This document shows, piece after piece, positions 1 to 9,300 of a DNA stretch of 64,000 nt. Source of the stretch: Stenogyne calaminthoides (lineage: Eukaryota; Streptophyta; Magnoliopsida; Lamiales; Lamiaceae); NCBI GenBank assembly GCA_037126765.1, contig JBBCBC010000043.1, positions 2,604,001 through 2,668,000 on the forward strand, given 5' to 3'. The notes beneath the pieces were generated by a model that was given only the letters and a program-made list of their open reading frames with translations, was not told the DNA's origin and ran no database searches. The position numbers were made by a program, and so were the translations under genes. Positions within the stretch are counted from its first letter, which is position 1; the number at the start of each line of letters is the position of its first letter.

Positions 1-453
1 TTTCTTTGGAGATGTATATGTACATTAAACAATGAACTTATGCATGTTTAAATGCATGTGCATGTTGCACTGGAGATGAAAATATGTAATTTTTTAGATT
101 TTTGGACAAAGATATGTAAATTTTTTGTTTTTAGATATGTAAATTTATGTAATTTTCAATTTTGATATGAAAATTTCAATATTCTAATGATTTTTTTAAA
201 GATTAAATTAGTTATGTGGATATATCAAACTGTAATTGAAATGCACATATTCATGTTCTTATTTTATCTATTCACGGGAAGATAAAATTTTCATCAATAG
301 AAGAAAATGGATATTTTTATCTTTTCAGACATGATTTTGGACCTGCTAGTACTAAAAAAAAAATTCTTACACCTAGTAGTACTTGCACTCCTATTTTCGG
401 AGTGGAAAGTCATTCACTCTTAAAATTAATGATTAAAATTAAAAAGAAAAGAG
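1..453. other. AT-rich intergenic DNA, no gene seen
   Basis: This stretch is AT-rich with short repeated phrases such as GATATGTAAATTT near positions 110-150. I see no coding region, RNA gene or element terminus in it. It lies just outside the target duplication of the MITE that follows. Confidence 0.6.
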
Positions 454-462
454 CATATAATA

Positions 463-867
463 CGGATTTGATCATATGCCCGCAGGTGAGCACAAACTTA
501 TATGCCCACCGCTTATGTGGCGCGCCACATATGCAAGGTCTCCATCATCATTTAATTAGTTTCTTTAACTAATTCAATCTTCTCATTAATTATATAAACC
601 TAAACCCTAAACCATGAACCCTAAACCCATGAACCATTCGGGTCGGATGAACCATGAACCACTCGGGTCGTGTTCAGGTTCAGGTCGGGTAAAAAAATTT
701 AATATAATTAATGAAATTGGGTAAAATATGAAATATATATAAATGAGAAGATTGAATTAATTAAAGAAACTAACTAAATGATGGTGAAGATATTGCATAT
801 GTGGCGCCCCACATAAGCGGTGGACATATAAACTTGTGCCCACCTGCGGGCATATGATCAAATTCGA
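463..867. mobile_element. Mutator-type MITE with long terminal inverted repeats
   Basis: The two ends are long inverted repeats of about 130 bp (about 463-592 and 738-867). Both contain ATTTGATCATATGCCCGCAG and, further in, CCGCTTATGTGG followed by a CACATATGC block. The element is flanked by the 9-bp direct repeat CATATAATA at 454-462 and 868-876, the target-duplication length typical of Mutator-like elements. The 150-bp centre has no transposase and carries several CCCTAAACC-like and ACCATGAACC phrases, so the element is non-autonomous. The terminal one or two bases of each arm are uncertain because the flanks share an extra A/G. The right duplication directly abuts the LTR of copia-1. Confidence 0.87.
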
Positions 868-876
868 CATATAATA

Positions 877-1203
877 TGTTAGGATTTAAAGCAGCAATTA
901 TGGAGAAAATAATAGAAACAAGAATTAAGGAACACAAATTTGGTTACCCAGTTCGTCAGGAATGACTACGTCTGGGGGCACTACCAAGCCAGGAGATCTA
1001 CTATTTTTCGAGTGATGTGCAAATACAATGAGTCAAAAGTGTTTAAATATGAGACTGAGCCAAAACCCTAAAATCCGCGCACATGCCTTCGGAACCGCTC
1101 GACACGGGCCTTGGTCGAGCGGAAGTGCTCGACCTCATGTCTTGGTAGACTGACTCCAACTGTAACTTATCTCCTTTTCACTCAGGCTCCAACAATCCCA
1201 ACA
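877..1203 (-). repeat. 3' LTR of copia-1
   Basis: On the minus strand the 327-bp LTR starts TGTTGGGATTG and ends ATCCTAACA, giving the usual TG...CA ends. It follows a purine-rich tract directly. It contains the phrase GCTCGAC/GTCGAGC repeatedly around 1,095-1,130. A second LTR is not present in the window, so this is the only LTR of the truncated element. Its outer end touches the 9-bp target duplication of the MITE. Confidence 0.8.
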
Positions 1204-1217
1204 ATTTCCCACCTGGA
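1204..1217 (-). promoter_or_regulatory. Polypurine tract of copia-1
   Basis: Minus-strand CAGGTGGGAAAT immediately precedes the LTR start, the expected place and composition for the plus-strand DNA synthesis primer of a copia element. Confidence 0.7.
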
Positions 1218-1291
1218 GACTGACTCCAACTGTAACTTATCTCCTCCGTTTCAACGGTCTCTCTCACTGGTAGTAGTGTCAGACCGTCATC

Positions 1292-2690
1292 TCAGTTTCC
1301 AAGGCCAGTTGAAGTCATGCATAACTTCAACTTCTCTAAGGTCACAACCTTAGTCAACATGTCAGCAGGATTCTCACTTCTTCGGATCTTCATTAGCTGT
1401 AAGATCTTGTTCTCAATGAGGTAATGAATGTAATGATACCTCAATTCAATGTGCTTCGTCCTTGAGTGAAAGACTGGATTCTTTGCCAAGTGAATAACAC
1501 TCTGACTGTCACTATACATAATACTATCCTTTTGCTCCTTCCCCAATTCACACAAAAGATTCTGCAACCATACCATCTCCTTACTAGCCTCAGTAACTGC
1601 AACATACTCTGCCTCTACAGTGGACTGAGCTACGATCTTCTGCAACTTAGAAGCCCAAGAAATTGCTGTACCACCAAAAGTAAACACATACCCGGTTGTA
1701 CTTCTCCTTTTGTTGAGATCACTGGATGCCAAGTTTGCATCAACATATCCTTCCAACTCAACGCTTTTGCCCTCAAAGCACAAAACTTGTTCAGTAGTAC
1801 CTCTCAAGTACTTAAGGATCCACTTCACTGCCTCCCAATGCTCCATACCCGGATTACCCATAAACCGACTAACAACTCCCACTGTATGTGCAATATCTGG
1901 TCTTGTACACACCATGACATACATCAAACTGCCAATTGCTGAAGTATATGGAGCGTTTTTGCATGTAGGTCCGCTCCTCTTCGCTACTAGGTGAGTCCTT
2001 GTTGGATAGCTTGAACTGACTTCCCAACGGGACACGAACTGGCTTTGCATCTTCCATACTATATCTCTTCAAGACCTTCTTTATGTATTCAACCTGTGAA
2101 AGATACAACTTTCCTGCCACCTTATCACGATCGATTCGCATACCTAAGATTTGCTTGGCCTCTCTAATGTCCTTCATAGCAAACCTATCAGAAAACTTCT
2201 TCTTCAACTTGCTCACTTCCCGAGCACTAGAGCCTGCTATCAACATGTCATCAACATATAATAGCAAAATGATATAACTACCATCATACCTCTTGAAGTA
2301 ACAACAATGGTCAGCTTCACACCTATTGATCTCAATCTCGTGCATGAACCCATCAAACTTCTTGTATCACTGTAATGGAGCTTGTTTCAAACCATACAAG
2401 CTCTTCTTCAATTTGCAAACAAGGTCACTATTCCCCTTTGCAAGTATCCTTCCGGTTGCTTCATGTAGATGTCCTCATCTAAGTCACCATGAAGAAAGGT
2501 TGTTTTCACATCCATCTGTTCTAACACCAAGTTCTCTGCAGCCACCAACTTCAGAACTAACAGAATGGTAGTTAGCTCACAACTGGAGTAAAAACATCAG
2601 TATAATCAATACCATGCTTCTGCTGAAACCCCTTCACAACTAGTCTTGCCTTGTAACGTTTGCTTCCATCAACCTCCTCTTTGATTCTTT
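1292..2690 (-). pseudogene. copia-1 reverse transcriptase and RNase H remnant
   Basis: Reading 5' to 3' on the minus strand, an early RT motif MDVKTTFLHGDL lies near 2,500, followed by the catalytic YVDD (LLLYVDDMLIAG) at about 2,260 and then the tether and RNase H. RNase H keeps the acidic motifs YVDAN, VEAEYVA and SDSQSV. The frame ends about 1,292-1,295 with the usual ADMLTK tail. At least two breaks are visible: the frame changes near 2,345-2,400, where a stop also cuts the RT fingers, and again around 1,950-2,050, where two overlapping frames each hold part of the sequence. The polyprotein cannot be translated as it stands. Confidence 0.9.
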
Positions 2691-3240
2691 AAACCCACTT
2701 ATTATGCAGTGCCTTCTTGCCCTTAGGGAGCTCAACTAGTTCCCAGGTTCCGTTGGTCATCAACGAATTCATCTCATCATCCATCGCAAGTTTCCACTTG
2801 CTCACCTGCTCACTACGTGTAGCCTCTGCATAACATTCAGGTTCACCACCATCAGTCAACAATAAATAAAGAAGAGAAGGTGAATACCTATCAAGAGATC
2901 TATGCTCTCTCATGGATCTCCGCAGCGGAATTGTTGGTGGTGGTGTACTTGGTTCTCCCTCAATAATCTCCTGATCATCTAGAACCTCCTTGCTCCCACC
3001 TGAGTTCGAAATGTCTAACTCCACAACCTGAGTCTCAGAACCACCTTCTTTGGATATCCCCGACCTGTCTTTGTACAACACCTGCTCATTAAATACGACA
3101 TCTCGACTACAAATTATCTTTCGATTTTCCTCATCCCAAAATCGATAGCCAAATTCATCACCGCCATATCCAATAAACGTACACTTAACAGGTTTAACAT
3201 CCAATTTACTTCTACTAGTACCCAAATACTCGAAGAAAAG
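2689..3240 (-). pseudogene. copia-1 integrase C-terminal region and linker to RT
   Basis: This open stretch begins with the copia integrase C-terminal signature, a KCTFIGYGGDEFGYRFWD motif followed by SRDVVFNE, then a variable acidic and proline-containing linker (PSTPPPTIPLRRS) and the start of the RT domain (WKLAMDDEMNSL, TWELVELP). It lies between the integrase core to the right and the RT remnant to the left. Its frame is open for 178 codons but is disconnected on both sides by stops or frameshifts. Confidence 0.87.
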
Positions 3241-4151
3241 ACAGATTTACTTCCTTACCCGACCAGACCTCCTCTAGTATGCCATTTTCCAAGGGAGTTG
3301 AGGGTCCTCTGTTTATCAAGTAGGCCGCAGTGTTAACTGCTTCTGCCCAAAATATCTTTGGCAGCCCTCACTTCAATCTCATACTTCTAGCACGTTCACA
3401 TAGCGTTCTGTTCATACGTTTTGCCACACCGTTCTGCTGGGAGATTCCTCTCACAGTTTTCTCCATTCGAATTCCATTCGCCTCACAAAATTCTTTGAAC
3501 TCACGGAGCTCGTACTCTCCACCATTATCAGATCTCAAACACTTCACTTTGAGACCCGTCTCAGTTTCTACAAGGGCCTTCCACTTCCTGAAAGCATTAA
3601 AGACATCAGACTTATTTTCCAGAAAATAAACCCATATCTTTACTCGTAGAGTCGTCAATGAAAGTCATGTAATATGATGCTCCACCAAGGGATGTCACTG
3701 GTGCTGAACCCCACAAGTCGTTGTGGACTAACTCCAGCTTCTGCTTCTTCAAGGTTCTACCTCCCTTCGAAAAACTCACCCTTTTCTGTTTTCTGAATAC
3801 ACAGTCCTCACATAACCCAATGTCAACTGTCTTGAGGTCTGGCAATTTGCCCTTTGAACATATAACTTTCATCCCTTTCTCACTCATGTGGCCAAGACGA
3901 CAATGCCACAAAACTGCATTCCATTTTTCACCTGCAAGAGCAATGTTGTCCCGATTGTTGCCTGTCATGTACAACGTTCTCTCCCTATTGCCTCGAGCCA
4001 CTACCATGGCACCTTTGGATATCTTCCACATGTTGCAACCAAAAATCACCTTGTAACCCTCATCATTAAGCTGCCCCACTGGAATTAAATTCATCTTCAA
4101 TCCAGGAATATGTCTCACATCTTTCAACTGCAAAACAGTTCCATTTGGTGT
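3241..4151 (-). pseudogene. copia-1 GAG-pre-integrase and integrase core remnant
   Basis: The 5' part has the zinc-binding pre-integrase motif (HCRLGHMSEKGMK followed by CEDCVFRK). The integrase core then shows the first catalytic Asp in HNDLWG and the second in RSDNGGEY. The third catalytic residue, normally Glu in QQNGVAER, is Lys: the codon at 3,419-3,421 reads AAA on the minus strand. A frameshift near 3,630-3,660 separates the two halves of the core. The right edge at about 4,151 is a sharp junction with LTR sequence of copia-2. Confidence 0.9.
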
Positions 4152-4263
4152 TGGATTATTATTTGAATTAATATAGGATTAATTCATGCTAGTAATAATT
4201 TTAGAATTAAATTTGTATTTAAATATTCATCCCGAATAGATCCAGACAATCCATTCCCCAATA
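4152..4263 (+). repeat. 3' end of the 5' LTR of copia-2
   Basis: About 112 bp match the last part of the LTR at 18,563 onward (opposite strand), including GGATTAATTCATGCTAGTAA and ATATTCATCCCGAATAGATC. It ends CCATTCCCCAATA where the other copy ends CCCCAACA, a single C-to-T change, and is followed two bases later by a primer-binding site. Everything upstream in this LTR is missing, replaced by copia-1. Confidence 0.85.
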
Positions 4264-4265
4264 AC

Positions 4266-4278
4266 TGGTATCAGAGCC
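4266..4278 (+). promoter_or_regulatory. Primer-binding site of copia-2 (initiator tRNA-Met type)
   Basis: TGGTATCAGAGCC lies two bases after the LTR end. This sequence complements the 3' end of plant initiator tRNA-Met and is the usual PBS of plant copia elements. It fixes the orientation of copia-2 as plus here. Confidence 0.92.
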
Positions 4279-5813
4279 TTGGTTTCAAGCTCTAAATTTT
4301 AAATTGTAATTTAATTCATTTTTCATTAAATTTAAAATTGGATTGTAGAATTGCTATATCTTTTTTGCAGGTATCCAATTGTCATGGTATTTGATGAATG
4401 TTTATTTATACATGCATATAAATTGTGGTTTTTAATTCGATTCGTTCGAATTCGTTTTGCCTCGTGAGAAAATTCACGAGTAGATTAGGATTTGTTTGAT
4501 TTGATCAATGTAATAGACTAGTCTAGATCTAGGTTTATTTATTTTTGTAAATAAATTATAACCGGATCAAGAACGAAGACAAAGAATTAAAGACGAGGCG
4601 ACCAAGTACCCGGACGTACGCGAGCCAAAGCACGAGGTGCTAAGTGGTCGCGTACGGGGTTGGCCGAGAGGCGCTCAGCGCACGCGGGCAAAAGCCCAGG
4701 CGTGGCAGAGCGTCGGACGGAACTTGGGCCGAGAGGCATGCACGGGCGTGCATGGAGATGAGCACGGGCGAGAGCGGACGGCGGGACGCACAAGGGCGCG
4801 CGCACGGATGCAGGCAATGGCGGACGTCGGGTGAAACACGGGCACAACTTCGGGTGAGCGCGTGCATAGGCGTGCGCGGATCTGCCCTGGTGATGCGCAC
4901 GCTGCCGAGCGCTACCGAGAGTCGTGCGGTACGCTTAGCTCCTGCCGCCGAGCGATGGGCGGGGATGGCCGGCTTGGACGTGGGCGTGCGCACGGGAACA
5001 AGCGGATACGTGTTCTGGGCCGTGAGCTACCCAATGTCGGACTTCGTCTCGGACCTTGACAGAGGACGATTTTAAAGAAAATGTTACGATCGAGTGGGAG
5101 CTTTTCGAGACGAACGATGAGTGCTACGAAGACGATTTATCAAGATCAAGACATAAAAAAATTTAACCGTGACAATTGGGTATATGTGCCCAATGTGTTT
5201 AATTTTTATTTTGATTTGTTTAAATATGCGATGCATGAGAAATTGTTTTGGAAAAATCTCACTTTTGAAAATTACTAAGTATGTTTTGAAAATAATTAAT
5301 TGACAATTTTATTCCGGACAATAAAATTGAATTAATTTTGACCTCCATGATTTATTTATTTGTGAATTCTTTTGGAGAAATTCCCCCCATGGGACGGCCA
5401 AAAGATGGTCTTCACATGAATAAATTCCGAAGGGATGATTGTGGATTATTATTAGTGGCGACGATGACCCCACGAGGCTCGTTCAAAGCGAAATAATAAT
5501 TTTGTATTTAATCATGGTTATTACTTAGGTATAAAATTGATATGCATATACTTCCCCGAAGTCCCTGTCAATTTTATATTGGTCAAGTGAGAGCCAACTA
5601 TTAATTTGGACATTAAAGGTTTGTAACTGTTCTTGTTTGTAACCTGCTTGAATGTGTTTAAATAATGACCCACCCCACGTGGCTTATTTAAACTGTTTTG
5701 AGATGTTGGCTGATGCATGTTCATATTTTTTTGGAAATCTTAATATGATTCATGTGATCGAATTATGTGATAATTTTGTGCTTTTACAATAGTTATTTAT
5801 TTCAGTTCAACAT
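4279..5813 (+). other. Long leader of copia-2 with a GC-rich block
   Basis: This stretch lies between the PBS and the start of decayed gag. It is AT-rich except for a strongly GC-rich block at about 4,575-5,075. That block is open in several frames on both strands, as expected from composition alone, and none of the translations resembles a known protein. The end of the leader reads like a 3' splice site, with TTATTTATTTCAG a few bases before the gag ATG at 5,812-5,814. A leader intron is therefore possible but unproven. No gene is supported. Confidence 0.55.
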
Positions 5814-6365
5814 GTCACAACCTTTTAATCCATTGTTAATATACTTTAAGTCAATAGAGTTATATAGGAAAATATGTCGATTGGAAATTATATATTGTCT
5901 TGACCATGCAACACGCATAAGTCCGTCCTTGACGAACCTAGACTCGCTAAGACTACGATTGAGAGGAAAATAAGTGACATCATAAGCAATGTTAGGATCC
6001 AAGAAAATAGCTAAGTGTATCATCTTGACCTCAACGTCAGGTATGTTACAACACCGACACCATAACTTGGAAACCATTGTAGCTATTATGATAGATCTTA
6101 AAAAAATTCTTCACTCACCATAATCGTGAAGCGAGATAGCCATACATAATTTGTTCTCGTAGAAAATGGCATTAAGAGGTGTCAAGAAGAAGACCGACAA
6201 ACAAAATGCTTAATTGCGGTCTAAGAAGACATTAGAGGTCAGCCTGTCCCAAGCCTAAAAAGGTTGGGAAGAAGAGTAATTCTCAAACACTAATTATTGA
6301 AACTTGTTTAGCGGTGTATGCTCCCATCTGTGGGTAGTGAATACGGTAACCACTAATCATGTTTG
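5812..6365 (+). pseudogene. copia-2 gag and protease remnant
   Basis: The start, MSQPFNPLL, is followed after a frameshift by VDWKLYIVLT, the conserved Trp region of copia gag. A further block reads LQHRHHNLETIVAIM, like the helical gag core. Near 6,208-6,257 a zinc knuckle of CX2CX4HX4C type is recognisable, with one base lost between the first two cysteines. At 6,330-6,365 the protease active-site region reads WVVNTVTTNHV, where intact relatives read WVVDTGATNHV, so the catalytic Asp and the following Gly are lost. The sequence is cut at 6,365 by satellite. Its continuation (pre-integrase onward) is found on the minus strand at about 26,770. Confidence 0.8.
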
Positions 6366-9300
6366 ATCTCGGCGATGAGATCATTCGCCCTCCCGGCGTT
6401 CATCCGCCTTTACGGCGTTGATCTGCCCGCCTTTTAGGCGCTGGCCTTCCTCATCGGCGATGCGTATTCCGCCGAGTGAAGCGATCCTCGCCATCTCAGC
6501 GACGAGATCATTTGCCCTCCCGGCGTTCATCAGCCTTTACGGCGTTGATCTGCCCGCCTTTTTTAAGCGTAGCCTTCGCGTTAGCGTCGTATTCCGGCCG
6601 AGCGCGGCGCTCCGCCATCCGGCGGCGAGATCGTCGCCCTCACGGCGTTCTTCGCCTTTATGGCGTTGATCTGCTCCCCACCTTTGGGGCGGCGGCCTTC
6701 GCGGCGGCGACAGCGTATTCCGCCCGGCGAAAGCGCTCCCGCCATCTCGGCGATGAGATCGTCGCTTCTGGCGTTCATCGCCTTTATGGCGTTGATCTCA
6801 GCCTTTTAAAAGGCCGGCGGCCTTCGCGCCAGCGTCGTATTCCACCGAAAGTGAAGCACTCCTCGCCATCTCGGCGGCAGATCATCGCCCTCACGGCGTT
6901 CATCGCCTTTATGGCGTTGATCCGCCCGCTTTTTTAGCGTGGGCCTTCCATCGCCGACGCCAGATTCCGCCCGAAGCGGCGCTCACCTCCCATCCCGGCG
7001 ATGAGATCATTCGCCTCACGATGTTCTTCCGCTTTTTTACGGCGTTGATCTACCCGCTTCTTTTAGGCGCTGGCCTTCCGCATTGGCGACACTTATTCCG
7101 CCGAGCGAAGCGCTCCTCCCCATCTCTAAGAACGAGATCATTCGCCCTCTCGGCGTTCATATCCGCCTTTTTATGGCATTGATTTGCCCGCCTTTTAGGC
7201 ATCGCCTTCCTTGACGGCGACGCCAGATTCCGCCCGAAGCGGCGCTCCTCCCCATCTTGGCGGCGAGATCATCCGCCTCACAGCGATTCATCCACCTTTT
7301 ATGGCGTTGATCGCCGGTTATTTTTAGCGCGGGCCTTCCACATCGGCGATGTGTATTCACCCGAAGCGCGCTCGCCATCCCGGCGACGCAGATCATTCGC
7401 CTACGGCGTTTCATCGCGCTTTATGGCGTTGATCTGCCCGCCTTTTTAAAGAGCGCCTTCCACATCGGCGACCAGCGCGTATTCCACCGAAGCACTCCTT
7501 CGCCAATACCGGCGGGAACATCCGCCCTCATGGTGTTCATCCGCCTTTATGGCGTTGATCTGCCCGCCTTTTAGGCGCTGGTCTTCCGCATCGGAGATGC
7601 ATATTCCGCCGAGCGAAGCGCTCCTCGCCATCCCGGTGATGAGATCATTCGCCCTCACGATGTTCTTTCCGCTTTTTTACGGCGTTGATTTGCCCACCTT
7701 TTTAGCGCGGCCTTCCGTGACGACGCAATCGTATTCCACCGAAAGCAAATCGCTCCTCGCCATCTCGGGCGAGATCATTCGCCTCTTACGGGCGTTCATC
7801 CGCTTTTTATGGCGTTGATCGCTGCGCTTTTTAGGCGCTGCCTTCAGACGGCGTCGCGTCGTATTCCGCCGAAGCGATGCACTCGCCATCTCGGCGATGA
7901 GATCATCCTCCACGACGCGTTCATCCGCCTTTTTATGGCGTTGATTCGCCGCTTTTAAGCGCGGCCTTTTCGCCATCGGCGACGCCAGATTCCGCCGAAG
8001 CGAGCGCTCGCCATCCCGACGATGAGATCATTCGCCCTCACGGGCGTTCTTCCGCTTTTTTATGGCGTTGATCTACCCAATTTTAGGCGCTGGCCTTCGT
8101 GATTGGCGGCGCTTTATTCCGCCGAAAGCAAAGCGCTCCTCCCTATCCCGGCAGAACGAGATCATTCGCCCTCTTGGCGTTTCATCCGCTTTTTATGGCG
8201 TTGATCGCCACCTTTTTAGCGCGGCCTTCAGACGGGCGATGCCAGATTCCGGGCCGAAAGTGAAGGCTCGCCATCTTGGCGGCGAGATCATCCGCCCTCA
8301 CGCAGATTCATCCGCCTTTATGGCGTTGATCTACCCCGCCAGCATCGCCTTCCGTGATCGGGCGAGCGATATTCGACGAACGCGCCCTCGCCATCCCGGC
8401 GACGAGATCATTCGCCCTCACGGTGTTCATCCGCCTTTATGGCGTTGATCTGCCCGCCTTTTAGGCACTGGCCTTCCACATCGGCGACGCGTATTCCACC
8501 GAGCGAAGCACTCCTCGCCATCTCGGCGACGAGAACATTTCATGGTGTTCACCGCCTATATGGCATTGATCGCCCGCTTTTTAGGCATTTGGTCTTCGCG
8601 ACGGCGATGCATATTCCGCTGAGCGAAGCGCTCCTCGCCATCTCGGCGAGATCATTCGCCCTCCGGCGTTCATCAACCTTACTGGCGTTGATTCGCGCGC
8701 TTTTTTAGGCGTTGGCCTTCCGCATCGGCGTTTTCCGCCCGAAGCGGCGCTCGCTATCTCGGCGATGAGATCATTCGCCCTCCCAGCGTTCATTTTCCTT
8801 TACGACGTTGATCTGCCGGCCTTTTAGGAGCTGGCCTTTAGCATCGGCGCGTATTTCGCAAAGCGAAGCGCTCCTCGCCATCTCGGCGATGAGATCATTC
8901 GCACTCACGGCGTTCATTCGCCTTTATGGCGTTGATCTGCCCACCTTTTAGGTGCTGGCCTTCCGCATCGGCGAAGTGTATTCCGCCGAGCGAAGCGCTC
9001 CTCGCCATCTCAGCGATGAGATCATCAACCCTCACGACGTTCATCCGCATTTATGGCGTTGATCTGCCTACCTTTTAGGCGTTGGCCTTCCGCATCAACG
9101 ACGTGTATTCTGCCGAGCGAAGCGCTCCTCGTCATCTCGGCGACGATATCATTCGTCCTCCCGGCGTTCATCCACCTTTACGGCGTTGATCTTCCCACTA
9201 TTTAGGCGCTGGCCTTCCGCATCGGCGACCCGTATTCCGCCGAGCGAAGCGCTCCTCGCCATCTCGGCGACGAGATCATTCGCCCTCACGACGTTCATCC

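Larger units (their letters stand above)
877..4151 (-). mobile_element. Truncated Ty1/copia element (copia-1)
   Basis: Read on the minus strand this is the 3' three-fifths of a Ty1/copia element: GAG-pre-integrase, integrase core, integrase C-terminal part, reverse transcriptase, RNase H, polypurine tract and one LTR. Gag, protease, PBS and the 5' LTR are missing because the element ends abruptly near 4,151 against an LTR fragment of another element. The protein resembles the Tork/Tnt1-type copia lineage (for example RTKHIELRYHYI at the end of RNase H). Frameshifts and stops show that it is inactive. Confidence 0.9.

Noticed and set aside
590..660. Telomere-like CCCTAAACC repeats in the MITE centre
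   Set aside because: Only two or three degenerate copies mixed with ATGAACC phrases; not a telomeric or interstitial telomere array.
1111..1994. Plus-strand ORFs over copia-1 (80, 158 and 94 codons)
   Set aside because: They are reverse-strand shadows of RT and RNase H sequence that is recognisable on the minus strand.
4587..5075. ORFs of 65-143 codons on both strands in the GC-rich leader
   Set aside because: Open frames on both strands at once are expected from high GC content, and none shows a known motif.
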